Origin: Neobacillus cucumis
Lineage (GTDB): Bacteria; Bacillota; Bacilli; Bacillales; Cytobacillaceae
DNA length: 64,000 nucleotides
Assembly: GCF_002860255.1 (NCBI RefSeq)
Contig: NZ_PGVE01000042.1
Location: 159,913 to 223,912 of the forward strand
Reading direction: 5' to 3'
The notes beneath the pieces are model-generated. The model saw only the letters and a list, made by a program, of their open reading frames with translations, searched no databases and had not been told where the DNA came from. A program made the position numbers and the translations under genes. Numbering within the stretch: position 1 is the stretch's first letter; each line of letters starts with the position of its first letter. Positions 33,331 through 42,065 of the stretch are shown here, piece by piece.

Positions 33331-34227
33331 GTGGCAAAAGCAAATTCAATAAAAGAGTCTTTCGGTGACAAAGTGTTCCTTACCATTATTTATACTTTTT
33401 TAATTTTTGTGGTAGTAATCGTTCTGTATCCATTGATATATATTCTTAGTTCATCACTGAGTAGTCCGCTAGCTGTATCGTCTGGTAAGGTTTGGCTATG
33501 GCCGGTTGATTTTTCGTTAGAAGGCTATAAAGCTATATTTAGCAATTCACAGGTTTTAGTTGGTTATGCTAATTCCCTATTCTATACCTTTTTTGGCACG
33601 ATTGTTAGTGTCACTTTGACAGTGTTATTTGCTTATCCGCTTTCTAGAAAATCTTTCTATGGTCGTAATGTTTTGATGATTTTTATCTTATTTACAATGT
33701 TATTTTCAGGTGGATTAATTCCCGAATATCTGGTAGTTAAAAACCTACATATGTTGGATACCCGATGGGCTTTAATCATTCCAAAGGCTATTGCTGTTTG
33801 GCAGGTCATTATTGCTGTAACTTTTTTTAGGACAAGTATTCCCGAAGAAATCGTGGAAGCAAGCGAGATGGATGGTTGCAGCGATCTAAGATTTTTATGG
33901 TCCGTTGTTCTGCCTCTATCAAAGCCTATTATTGCCGTGTTAGTTCTAATGTATGCGATTTTTCAATGGAATTCTTATTTTGATGCCATGCTTTATTTGA
34001 AATCTGAAGCTTTATTCCCACTTCAAGTTGTTTTACGTAATATCCTTATTTTAAATACAACTTCATCTGCAACGATTGATGCACAAAAATTGATGGATAT
34101 GAAACAACTAGCTGATTTAATGAAATATTCATTAATTGTTGTAGCCAGTCTTCCAGTTCTTATTATTTATCCATTTGTACAGCGTCACTTTATGAAGGGT
34201 GTCTTAATTGGCTCAGTAAAGGGCTAA
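33331..34227 (+). CDS. Sugar ABC transporter permease (LplC/YtcP-type)
   Basis: The 298-aa permease has six hydrophobic segments and the EAA loop (VEASEMDGCSDLRFLWSVVLPL). It starts at GTG 33331, 32 bp after the first permease, with GGAGGGTG upstream. It pairs with the LplB-type permease in one importer of the CUT1 family. The N-terminal segment (VFLTIIYTFLIFVVVIVLYP) is the first membrane helix. Confidence 0.88.
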   Translation: MAKANSIKESFGDKVFLTIIYTFLIFVVVIVLYPLIYILSSSLSSPLAVSSGKVWLWPVDFSLEGYKAIFSNSQVLVGYANSLFYTFFGTIVSVTLTVLFAYPLSRKSFYGRNVLMIFILFTMLFSGGLIPEYLVVKNLHMLDTRWALIIPKAIAVWQVIIAVTFFRTSIPEEIVEASEMDGCSDLRFLWSVVLPLSKPIIAVLVLMYAIFQWNSYFDAMLYLKSEALFPLQVVLRNILILNTTSSATIDAQKLMDMKQLADLMKYSLIVVASLPVLIIYPFVQRHFMKGVLIGSVKG

Positions 34228-34255
34228 ATTTTTAAACATAAGGGGAGAGGTAGTT

Positions 34256-35896
34256 ATGAAAAAAGCAGGTATTTTGGCAATGCTTCTATTTGTAGTACTT
34301 GCAACATTTTTAGCAGGATGTACTGACAAAACAGAAACAACATCGTCAGGTAAATCAAAAGATGGTATAACGGAATTGTCTATTTTTGCTCCTCAAGGGG
34401 TAGGTAATACTAAATTAAGTACAAATTTTTTCACAAAGGAAGTAGAAAAAAAATTCAATGTTAAGATTGATTGGCAAACAACGACCTATGATGCTACATC
34501 AGCTAGTCAAAAACGCCAAATCTCCTTAGCCAGCGGTGATTATCCAGACGCTTATATGTTGGTTCCTTGGGTAGATCATTTCTCTACAAATGATTTGATG
34601 AAATATGGAAAACAGGGTGTTCTTATCCCACTAAATGACTTGATTAAAAAATATGCTCCAAATATTCAAAAAACGCTTGATACCAATAAACAATTTAGGG
34701 CAATGACGGTTTCACCTGATGGAAATATCTATGGTATTTCACACTTGAATGAGTGTTACCATTGTACATGGCCATATAAAATGTGGATAAATAATGAATG
34801 GTTGAAAAAGTTGAATTTGCCAATGCCAAAAACAACAGAAGATTTTAAAAATGTACTTGAAGCTTTTAAAAACCAGGATCCGAACGGTAACGGTAAAAAA
34901 GATGAAGTCCCGCTAAGTGGGGCAGTGGGTATCGCTGATACTAATGTTATTCCATTTCTAATGAACGGCTTTATTTATGATGATGGTAAAAAAAGGTTAC
35001 TATTAAATAATGGAAAGGTTGACTTTGCGGCTGACAAGCAAGAATGGAAGCAGGGATTAGAATACATTCGTTCTTTATACAAGGATGGATTACTTGATCC
35101 AGGTGCATTCACCCAGAATAATGATGCATACCAAAAACTGGGGGATAATGCCTCAGCAGAAATTCTTGGTGCTGGAACAGCCACACACCCGGGTGAGTTT
35201 GTTTCTGATCAAAAACGTTTGTATTCAGATAATTATGTAGCACTCGCACCACTGCAAGGTCCAAATTCTGCTTATGCCACTTATAATTACCCTGTTACTC
35301 CTGGAGCTGACTTTGTCCTTACTAACAAAGCGTCGAAGGAAGATCAGATCGCAGCCATTAAGATCATCGACTACTTGTTTACAGCGGATGGAAATATAAG
35401 GGGACAATTTGGTAAAGAGGGTGTGGACTGGAGAAAGCCACAAGATGGTGATGTTGCGATTGAAAAAAGTGCTAAACCGCTTTTCGCGTCAATACCTCTG
35501 AAAGACGGTGAAAAAACTCACAATAATGGATGGGGTCCAATCGCAGAATTCGGTTCTTCTAGTTCTTTTAGAAATGGGCAAATCCAATCTACTCAGGTAT
35601 TTACACCTGAAGGGTATGAACGCCGACTTCAGGATGCAACCCATTTGTATGAGGGTACGCAGCCAGATGATGTATACCCAGCATGGTCCGTTTGGATGGA
35701 TCCATCTGATGCAGATGAAGTAGCCATGTTAGAAACAAATATTCAAAATTATGTTAATCAGAGCCTTTTGAAGTTTGTAACTGGGGAAATGAACTTGGAT
35801 ACAGATTGGGATTCCTATGTTAAAGGGTTTGATAAATTAAACCTTAAGCGGTATTTGAAAATTATGCAACAAGCGTATGATAAATCTGCAAAGTAG
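34256..35896 (+). CDS. Extracellular sugar-binding lipoprotein (LplA-type)
   Basis: The 546-aa protein has a lipoprotein signal peptide with lipobox LAGC, the modified residue being Cys22. It would be anchored to the outer face of the membrane. Its length and sequence (ELSIFAPQGVG, SGDYPDAYMLVPW, DPNGNGKKDEVPLSG) fit the large LplA/YtcQ group of solute-binding proteins for oligosaccharides. It is the third gene of the importer operon and would select the fucosylated substrate. A terminator follows. Confidence 0.9.
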   Translation: MKKAGILAMLLFVVLATFLAGCTDKTETTSSGKSKDGITELSIFAPQGVGNTKLSTNFFTKEVEKKFNVKIDWQTTTYDATSASQKRQISLASGDYPDAYMLVPWVDHFSTNDLMKYGKQGVLIPLNDLIKKYAPNIQKTLDTNKQFRAMTVSPDGNIYGISHLNECYHCTWPYKMWINNEWLKKLNLPMPKTTEDFKNVLEAFKNQDPNGNGKKDEVPLSGAVGIADTNVIPFLMNGFIYDDGKKRLLLNNGKVDFAADKQEWKQGLEYIRSLYKDGLLDPGAFTQNNDAYQKLGDNASAEILGAGTATHPGEFVSDQKRLYSDNYVALAPLQGPNSAYATYNYPVTPGADFVLTNKASKEDQIAAIKIIDYLFTADGNIRGQFGKEGVDWRKPQDGDVAIEKSAKPLFASIPLKDGEKTHNNGWGPIAEFGSSSSFRNGQIQSTQVFTPEGYERRLQDATHLYEGTQPDDVYPAWSVWMDPSDADEVAMLETNIQNYVNQSLLKFVTGEMNLDTDWDSYVKGFDKLNLKRYLKIMQQAYDKSAK

Positions 35897-35922
35897 AACA
35901 TGATGAATGAATGGGAATAATG

Positions 35923-35965
35923 AACGCCATCTTTCCGAAGCTTATTAAGAAAGGTGGCGTTTTTC
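35923..35965 (+). terminator. Terminator after the ABC importer genes
   Basis: AACGCCATCTTTC pairs with GAAAGGTGGCGTT (one G-T pair), with a 13-nt loop and a T-tract. A very similar stem recurs at 37603-37640. Confidence 0.85.
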
Positions 35966-36095
35966 CTTAATTGATGTACATATCAATGTAAATACACCGG
36001 TAAAAACTCCTGGCTAATTTAGGAGGAATAGTTTTGCCTCAACCTTTTGTTATGGATGTTAAAAAAATGAGACACTTCTTGGAGGGGAAATAAGC

Positions 36096-37565
36096 ATGGA
36101 TAAAAAACAATATTTAGAAGAGATTGATAGAGTAATAAAAGAAGGAAAATTCAAAGATGACTGGGATTCACTTTCACAATTTAAGATACCTGATTGGTAC
36201 AGAAGTGCAAAATTCGGTATCTTTATTCATTGGGGAGTATATTCAGTTCCAGCTTTTGGAAGTGAATGGTATTCTAGAAATATGTACATACAGGAATCAA
36301 AGGAATATAAATATCATATTCAAACGTACGGAAATCATAAAGAATTTGGTTATAAAGATTTTATTCCAATGTTCAAGGCGGAGAAATTTAATGCGGATGA
36401 GTGGGCTCAACTCTTTGAGGCTGCAGGAGCAAAATATGTAATGCCAGTCGCGGAACATCATGATGGTTTTCAAATGTATAGAAGTCAGCTGTCTAAATTC
36501 AATGCATATGAAATGGGTCCAAAGCGTGATGTTTTAGGTGAATTGGGAGATGCTTTTAAAAAACGCGGGCTTGAACTTTGTGCGTCTTCCCATCGTGTAG
36601 AACATTGGTTTTTTATGGGCCATGGGAAGGAATTTGACAGTGATATTAAAGAACCGCTAGTTTGTGGAGATTTCTACTGGCCAGCTATGGCCGAACCAGA
36701 TCATCAAGATTTATTTAGCCCGGATCCATCACAGGAGTTTTTAGAGGATTGGCTGTTGCGTACTTGTGAAATTGTCGATCGTTACCGCCCGAAAGTAGTT
36801 TATTTTGACTGGTGGATTCATCATAGTGCAGTCAAACCTTATTTGAAAAAGTTTGCAGCATATTATTATAATCGTGCAGAGGAATTGGGCATAGACGTAG
36901 CTATCAACTATAAACATGATGCGTTTATGTTTGGTACTGCCGTGGTTGATATCGAACGGGGCCAGTTTGCAGATCAAAAGCCATACTTTTGGCAGACAGA
37001 TACTGCTGTTGCGAAAAATTCTTGGTGTTATACAGAAAATAACAATTATAAAACCGCAAAGGAAATTATTTGTGACCTTGTTGATATCGTTAGTAAAAAT
37101 GGTAATCTATTGTTAAATGTTGGACCGAAGTCTGATGGAACGATTCCTAAAGAGGATAAGGAAATTCTATTGGAAATCGGTGAATGGTTAAAGGTTAATG
37201 GAGAAGCTATTTATAATAGTAAGGTTTGGCGAATAGCAGGAGAAGGACCAACAACGATTGAGGAAGGTCAGTTTACTGATGGCAAAACAAAAGTATTTAC
37301 TTTCAAAGATATTCGCTTTACCGTTAATGGCTCATATATATACGCCACTGTTTTAAGCTATCCGAAAAATGGACGAATAGAAATTAAATCTCTTGCGGAA
37401 AAGAATGCTTCCAAGCTCCCTCATTTTCATGGAATCATTAAAGATGTCTCTGTATTAGGCTTTGAAGAACAGGTAGATTGGGAACGAACAGAGGAAGCCC
37501 TAATCATTAATACAAATAATGTACAAAGTGAAAAACCGGTTGTTTTTAGAATTTTAGTTGATTAA
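36096..37565 (+). CDS. Alpha-L-fucosidase, GH29 (first copy)
   Basis: The 489-aa cytoplasmic enzyme has the GH29 pattern: PDWYRSAKFGIFIHWGVYSV near residue 30, AEHHDGFQMY, and YFDWW with Asp238 as the likely nucleophile. The C-terminal part is beta-rich, as usual. No signal peptide is present, so it acts on oligosaccharides brought in by the importer just upstream. It releases terminal L-fucose with retention. The start ATG 36096 follows TTGGAGGGG. The importer terminator lies in between, so this gene is transcribed by read-through or from its own promoter. Confidence 0.9.
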   Translation: MDKKQYLEEIDRVIKEGKFKDDWDSLSQFKIPDWYRSAKFGIFIHWGVYSVPAFGSEWYSRNMYIQESKEYKYHIQTYGNHKEFGYKDFIPMFKAEKFNADEWAQLFEAAGAKYVMPVAEHHDGFQMYRSQLSKFNAYEMGPKRDVLGELGDAFKKRGLELCASSHRVEHWFFMGHGKEFDSDIKEPLVCGDFYWPAMAEPDHQDLFSPDPSQEFLEDWLLRTCEIVDRYRPKVVYFDWWIHHSAVKPYLKKFAAYYYNRAEELGIDVAINYKHDAFMFGTAVVDIERGQFADQKPYFWQTDTAVAKNSWCYTENNNYKTAKEIICDLVDIVSKNGNLLLNVGPKSDGTIPKEDKEILLEIGEWLKVNGEAIYNSKVWRIAGEGPTTIEEGQFTDGKTKVFTFKDIRFTVNGSYIYATVLSYPKNGRIEIKSLAEKNASKLPHFHGIIKDVSVLGFEEQVDWERTEEALIINTNNVQSEKPVVFRILVD

Positions 37566-37602
37566 CCTGTAGGGAAAGAAAGCTTAATTATGAAAATTAT
37601 CT

Positions 37603-37640
37603 ACGCCATCTTTCTGTGTGTTTTTGTAGAAAGGTGGCGT
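37603..37640 (+). terminator. Terminator after the first GH29 gene
   Basis: ACGCCATCTTTCT pairs with AGAAAGGTGGCGT over 13 positions around a 12-nt loop. The downstream T-run is short (TTGTTT). The stem is nearly the same as at 35923. Confidence 0.75.
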
Positions 37641-37704
37641 TGTTTCCTTAATATAGAGGAAGGAATATTAAAAAACTACCTTCATTGAGGTAGTTTCTAC
37701 TTAA

Positions 37705-38718
37705 TTATGGTTGATAAAGCGAAGAGGCTCGCAAATGTATTTCAGCAGGAAGGACAATTTTTCTTACTTTTTCAGGCGCAGTTCCTTCAATTCGTTCAAT
37801 CAATAACTGTATGCCGATATACCCAAAATTGTAAGCTGGTTGTTCGGCAACGGTTAATACAGGTTCCTCTTCTGTATAATTCGGTATTCCATCATAGGAC
37901 ACGACGGCCATTTCTTCCGGGACTTTTATATTATGTTTGTGAAGAGTTTTCATCGTATTCATTCCAATAAAATTATTTGTTGCAAATATAGCTGTTGGAC
38001 GTTCATCCTCTGGTAGATTTAGAAGCTCTTGAATTGAATTTGTTACATCACTGTCCCGGAAATGGCTTTCCTTCATTAAATGATCCTCAACTGATATTCC
38101 ATGTATCTTTAATGTGTCAAGATAGGCTTGATGTCTTTCTCGGGCAGTCGACACAACTAAAGGACCATTTATAATCGCAATTTTTTGATGCCCTTGTTTG
38201 ATTAAATGCTCAATTAACCTGCGAGTGGTTGTTTCATTGTCGCTAAGAACTTGATCACATTCTAAATTTGGAATGCTGCGATCTATTAATACAAAAGGAA
38301 TACCATGTTTGGTTAGTTTCTTCATATTTTTTTTAGAATGATCATTTGCTGGCGCAATTAAAACACCATCAGAACCGGTTGAAATAAGCATATCCATATA
38401 CTTGGATTCTTTTTCAAAATCCTCATCACTATTACATAGAAGAAGCTGATAACCCATTTGCATGGCCTTATCTTCAGCACCGCGAGCCACGCTTGTAAAA
38501 AAGGGGTTGGCTATATCTGTAATCATTAGGGATAAAATTTTTGTTTTCTTGGTTATTAAATTTCTAGCAGAATTATTGGGAATATAATTTAATTCTTTTA
38601 TAACTGCTTCTACCTTTTTTCGTGTTTCTTCACTAATCTTTTCTGATTTATTAATAACCCTTGAGACAGTCATTGCTGACACATTGGCTTTCTTGGCAAT
38701 ATCATAAATGGTAACCAT
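37705..38718 (-). CDS. LacI-family repressor of the fucose regulon
   Basis: The 337-aa protein has the LacI helix-turn-helix and hinge at the N-terminus (TIYDIAKKANVSAMTVSRVI, residues 3-22) and a periplasmic-binding-protein-like sensor domain (about 60-335). It is the only LacI-type gene in the window, and the 14-bp palindrome TGTTATCGATAACA occurs before its own promoter and before the surrounding fucose operons. It is therefore the probable regulator of all of them. The inducer is probably L-fucose or a fuconate intermediate. Start ATG 38718 follows AGGAGG. Confidence 0.9.
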   Translation of the reverse strand: MVTIYDIAKKANVSAMTVSRVINKSEKISEETRKKVEAVIKELNYIPNNSARNLITKKTKILSLMITDIANPFFTSVARGAEDKAMQMGYQLLLCNSDEDFEKESKYMDMLISTGSDGVLIAPANDHSKKNMKKLTKHGIPFVLIDRSIPNLECDQVLSDNETTTRRLIEHLIKQGHQKIAIINGPLVVSTARERHQAYLDTLKIHGISVEDHLMKESHFRDSDVTNSIQELLNLPEDERPTAIFATNNFIGMNTMKTLHKHNIKVPEEMAVVSYDGIPNYTEEEPVLTVAEQPAYNFGYIGIQLLIERIEGTAPEKVRKIVLPAEIHLRASSLYQP

Positions 38719-38754
38719 ATTGACCTCCTATTCTGAAAAAATTTTCTAAACTTA

Positions 38755-38783
38755 ATTTTAGTTGATTACAATAAATATATCAA
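38755..38783 (-). promoter_or_regulatory. Sigma-A promoter of the lacI-type gene
   Basis: On the minus strand TTGATA (38783-38778), a 17-bp spacer and TAAAAT (38760-38755) lie about 37 bp before the start codon. Confidence 0.7.
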
Positions 38784-38791
38784 GAAGTTTG

Positions 38792-38805
38792 TGTTATCGA
38801 TAACA
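38792..38805. promoter_or_regulatory. LacI-family operator, copy 4 (autoregulation)
   Basis: A perfect TGTTATCGATAACA lies 8 bp upstream of the -35 of the repressor's own promoter. Confidence 0.8.
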
Positions 38806-39051
38806 ATATGGTTTTGAAGGAAGTTACCATCTGTTAATTGAAAAAGGAGGACGATGAACATGTTGGATAAAAAAGCAACAGATCAAGTAAAAAAGTATTA
38901 AGAAATAGTTTAGAGAACAATGAAATTGCAGGCAGAAATTTAATGGTCATGGGAATGACGAATTAACCCTTTACACTGGCAACCATTATTGTAGTAGTTT
39001 TTTATCTTAAAAGGACCTGCCAATGTAATTGAAACAGGAAAATTTTTTATA
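38806..39051 (+). other. Intergenic stretch with a decayed small gene
   Basis: A good ribosome site (AAAGGAGGACG, near 38844-38854) is followed by a start codon (ATG 38858) and only 15 codons before a stop. Coding-like sequence continues in another frame (RNLMVMGMTN, then a hydrophobic run FTLATIIVVVFYL after a further stop). This looks like a broken small membrane-protein gene. I cannot name it. Confidence 0.4.
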
Positions 39052-39077
39052 TTTGAAATTTTTTGTCTTAAATCTTA

Positions 39078-39106
39078 TTGACTGTAACTATCCTAGGTGT
39101 TAACTT
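39078..39106 (+). promoter_or_regulatory. Sigma-A promoter of the large fucose operon
   Basis: TTGACT (39078-39083), a 17-bp spacer and TAACTT (39101-39106) precede an operator. It should drive nine genes up to 49972. Confidence 0.72.
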
Positions 39107-39108
39107 AA

Positions 39109-39122
39109 TGTTATCGATAACA
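39109..39122. promoter_or_regulatory. LacI-family operator, copy 5
   Basis: A perfect TGTTATCGATAACA lies 2 bp after the -10, covering the transcription start, as at copy 1. Confidence 0.85.
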
Positions 39123-39184
39123 AATATATTAACTGATTATTATTACTAGAAAGTAAATGGAAAATGACCAAAGGAGGAATTATA

Positions 39185-41536
39185 GTGTCCGATAGAATAA
39201 TATGGTTTAATCAAGCGGCAAAAGATTGGAATGAGGCTTTACCCATCGGTAACGGTCGTCTTGGTGCAATGGTTTATGGAAAAACAGCTATTGAACAAAT
39301 CCAATTGAACGAAGAAACAGTTTGGTATGGCGGCCCTAGGGACCGGAACAATCCCGATGCACTAGAAAATATGGCCAAGATAAGAGAATTGCTGCAAAAC
39401 GGAAGACCAGCGGAAGCAGAAAAATTGGCCAGTATGGCACTTTCGGGTATGCCCGAGACGCAAAGGCACTATATGGGACTGGGTGATCTTTTTTTAGATT
39501 TTGATCACAAAGAAGTAAGCGATTACAGGCGTGAACTTGATTTAGAAAAAGGAATAGTTTCGGTTGGATACAATTGTCAAGGAATAATGTTTCAGAGAGA
39601 AATCTTTTCAAGCTATCCTTCCAACCTACTGATCATTCGCCTTTCAGCAAGTCAGTCAGCCTCCATATCTTTTTCAGCCAGATTAACGAGGGATGGAAGC
39701 CGGCTTATGGAAGAGGTTCGAGCGAAAAAACACAATAGCCTTGTAATGAGGGGCAACTGTGGCGGCAAAGATGGATCTGATTTTCGAGTAGTTCTATCTG
39801 CGAGCACAAAGGGTGGAAATGTAAAAACGATTGGTGAACATTTACTTATCAATGATGCTGACGAGGTCACATTATTTTTAGCTGCTAATACGAGTTTTCA
39901 TCACACTGATCCGGAGCTTGCTTGTTTTCGTACAATTGAAAATGTAATACATATGGATTATCACCTATTAAAAAGTCTTCATATTAGGGACTATTCGGAA
40001 CTTTATAACAGGGTAAGCTTGAAACTATTTGATCAAACTAGCGAACAATATGAACTGTTACCAACTGATCAACGATTAAAACGACTCAAAGAAGGAAACG
40101 TGGATAATGGCCTTATCGCGCTTTATTTCCAGTTTGGAAGGTATTTGCTTATTTCAAGCAGTCGACCTGGATCATTACCTGCCAATTTACAAGGTATATG
40201 GAATCATAGTATGCGGCCGCCTTGGGACAGCAAATTTACAATTAATATAAATACGGAGATGAATTATTGGCCGGCAGAAACTTGTAATTTGTCTGAATGC
40301 CACGAGCCATTATTCGATTTAATTGAAAGAATGAGAGAGCCAGGGCGCCGAACAGCAAAAATGATGTACGGCTGCAGTGGTTTTGTTGCACACCATAACA
40401 CTGATATATGGGCAGATACAGCTCCACAGGATATTTATCCACCAGCTTCTTATTGGCCGATGGGAGCGGCTTGGCTTTGCTTGCATTTATGGGAACACTA
40501 TCAATTTAGTGGTGATGCAAATTTCCTGAAGAAAAGCTATGAAACCATTAAAGAATCCGTACAATTTTTCCTGGACTTTTTAATAGAAACAAAAGAAGGA
40601 TATCTTGTTACCTGTCCATCTTCTTCTCCAGAAAATACTTACATTCTGCCAAATGGCGAATCAGGGACGTTATGCATGGGGCCTTCGATGGATAATCAGA
40701 TTCTTTATGCACTATTTAATTGTTGTATTCAAGCGGGCGAGATTCTTTCGATAGACGACGAATTTAGGATGCAATTATCGAAAGTTTTACAGCGCCTCCC
40801 TCAACCAAAGATTGGAAAATATGGACAAATACAAGAGTGGATAGAAGACTACGAGGAGAAGGAGCCTGGGCATCGGCATATATCTCATCTTTTCGCCTTA
40901 CATCCAGGAAATCAAATCACCGTTCATCAAACGCCAGAACTGGCTTCTGCGGCAAGAAGAACCATCGAAAGACGCTTAGAACACGGGGGAGGCCATACAG
41001 GTTGGAGCCGTGCTTGGTTAATCAATTTATGGGCTAGATTAGAAGATGGAGAACAGGCCTACTCAAATCTTTTAGCTTTACTTCGGCAATCGACCCTTCC
41101 CAATTTATTCGATGATCACCCTCCTTTTCAAATCGATGGTAATTTTGGAGGTACGGCAGCCATTGCAGAGATGCTTTTACATAGTCATGATGGTGCCATT
41201 CATTTGCTTCCTGCTTTGCCTAAAGCATGGAAGGATGGGGAGGTTTGCGGATTAAGGGCAAGAGGTGGATTCGAGGTAGATATTCAATGGAAGGATTATA
41301 GTTTGGTAAAAGCAAAAATTAAATCATTGAATGGTACGCCATGTCATTTACACTTAGATCACCCTATCAAACTAACATGTTCATCTAAAGACCTTATCCA
41401 ATATACAACTTTGAATGATGACATTATTCATTTTGATACGGAAAAGAATGAAGTATATACATTAGTAGTTCAGCCTTTTACGGATGGTGAAACAGTCCAT
41501 AACCATCATTTTAATAGAAAAAAGAATCGAGTGTGA
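39185..41536 (+). CDS. GH95 alpha-L-fucosidase family enzyme (first copy)
   Basis: The protein (783 aa from GTG 39185) is a full GH95 enzyme. It has an N-terminal beta-domain ([19 protein letters not shown] at the start) and an alpha/alpha barrel with NMNYWP-like [19 protein letters not shown]. Glu551 in QEWIEDY and Asp651 in QIDGNFG are the likely catalytic residues by comparison with the family. There is no signal peptide. GH95 enzymes are inverting alpha-1,2-L-fucosidases, and some act on alpha-L-galactosides. The start is GTG 39185, because AAAGGAGG (39170-39177) precedes it; an ATG at 39164 lies upstream of that site. Confidence 0.9.
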   Translation: MSDRIIWFNQAAKDWNEALPIGNGRLGAMVYGKTAIEQIQLNEETVWYGGPRDRNNPDALENMAKIRELLQNGRPAEAEKLASMALSGMPETQRHYMGLGDLFLDFDHKEVSDYRRELDLEKGIVSVGYNCQGIMFQREIFSSYPSNLLIIRLSASQSASISFSARLTRDGSRLMEEVRAKKHNSLVMRGNCGGKDGSDFRVVLSASTKGGNVKTIGEHLLINDADEVTLFLAANTSFHHTDPELACFRTIENVIHMDYHLLKSLHIRDYSELYNRVSLKLFDQTSEQYELLPTDQRLKRLKEGNVDNGLIALYFQFGRYLLISSSRPGSLPANLQGIWNHSMRPPWDSKFTININTEMNYWPAETCNLSECHEPLFDLIERMREPGRRTAKMMYGCSGFVAHHNTDIWADTAPQDIYPPASYWPMGAAWLCLHLWEHYQFSGDANFLKKSYETIKESVQFFLDFLIETKEGYLVTCPSSSPENTYILPNGESGTLCMGPSMDNQILYALFNCCIQAGEILSIDDEFRMQLSKVLQRLPQPKIGKYGQIQEWIEDYEEKEPGHRHISHLFALHPGNQITVHQTPELASAARRTIERRLEHGGGHTGWSRAWLINLWARLEDGEQAYSNLLALLRQSTLPNLFDDHPPFQIDGNFGGTAAIAEMLLHSHDGAIHLLPALPKAWKDGEVCGLRARGGFEVDIQWKDYSLVKAKIKSLNGTPCHLHLDHPIKLTCSSKDLIQYTTLNDDIIHFDTEKNEVYTLVVQPFTDGETVHNHHFNRKKNRV

Positions 41537-41541
41537 TTACG

Positions 41542-41970
41542 ATGCTAAAAGGAATTCCGCCAATTATTTCTCCTGATTTAATGAAGGCATTAATGGAAAT
41601 GGGCCATGGAGACGAGATCGTTTTGGCAGATGGCCATTTTCCTGCTGCCAGCCATGCCAGTCAGCTTATTCGCTGTGATGGCCATGGCATACCAGAACTA
41701 TTAGATGCAATCCTAAAGTTTTTACCTTTAGATTCCTATACGGATCATCCGATTGCGTTAATGGCTGTTGTACCTGGAGATCCGGTTCAGCCAACTATTT
41801 GGGAAGAATACAAAGGGATCGTTGAAGATCAATGTGAACAGTCCATTCCTTTTGAATTTATGGATCGCTTTGCATTTTATGAACGGACAAAAAAGTCATT
41901 TGCAGTAGTCGCCACAAGTGAAAAAGCCCAATATGCAAATATTATTTTAAAAAAAGGGGTTACTTTATAG
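41542..41970 (+). CDS. fucU: L-fucose mutarotase (FucU/RbsD family)
   Basis: The 142-aa protein has the family start MLKGIPPIISPDLMKALMEM and the catalytic HG/DGHFPA stretch (ADGHFPAASHA). It interconverts the alpha and beta anomers of L-fucose and so feeds the dehydrogenase. It begins 5 bp after the GH95 gene; a GTG at 41533 that overlaps that gene is possible but less like the family. The RbsD branch (ribose) is the alternative, but the context is fucose. Confidence 0.87.
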   Translation: MLKGIPPIISPDLMKALMEMGHGDEIVLADGHFPAASHASQLIRCDGHGIPELLDAILKFLPLDSYTDHPIALMAVVPGDPVQPTIWEEYKGIVEDQCEQSIPFEFMDRFAFYERTKKSFAVVATSEKAQYANIILKKGVTL

Positions 41971-42065
41971 TTTACTAGTCAAAAGTTCATCTTTATTCAA
42001 ATTATAAAGTTATTTCTTCAAACATACTTTTTCATTGATCAAAAACCAATAGGAGAGAATCAAAT

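Larger units (their letters stand above)
39052..39124 (+). repeat. Promoter block, copy 2 (matches 30011-30083)
   Basis: Seventy-three bp align without gaps to the lactonase promoter, including TTGACT, the CCTAGGTGTTAA stretch and the operator. Confidence 0.7.
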
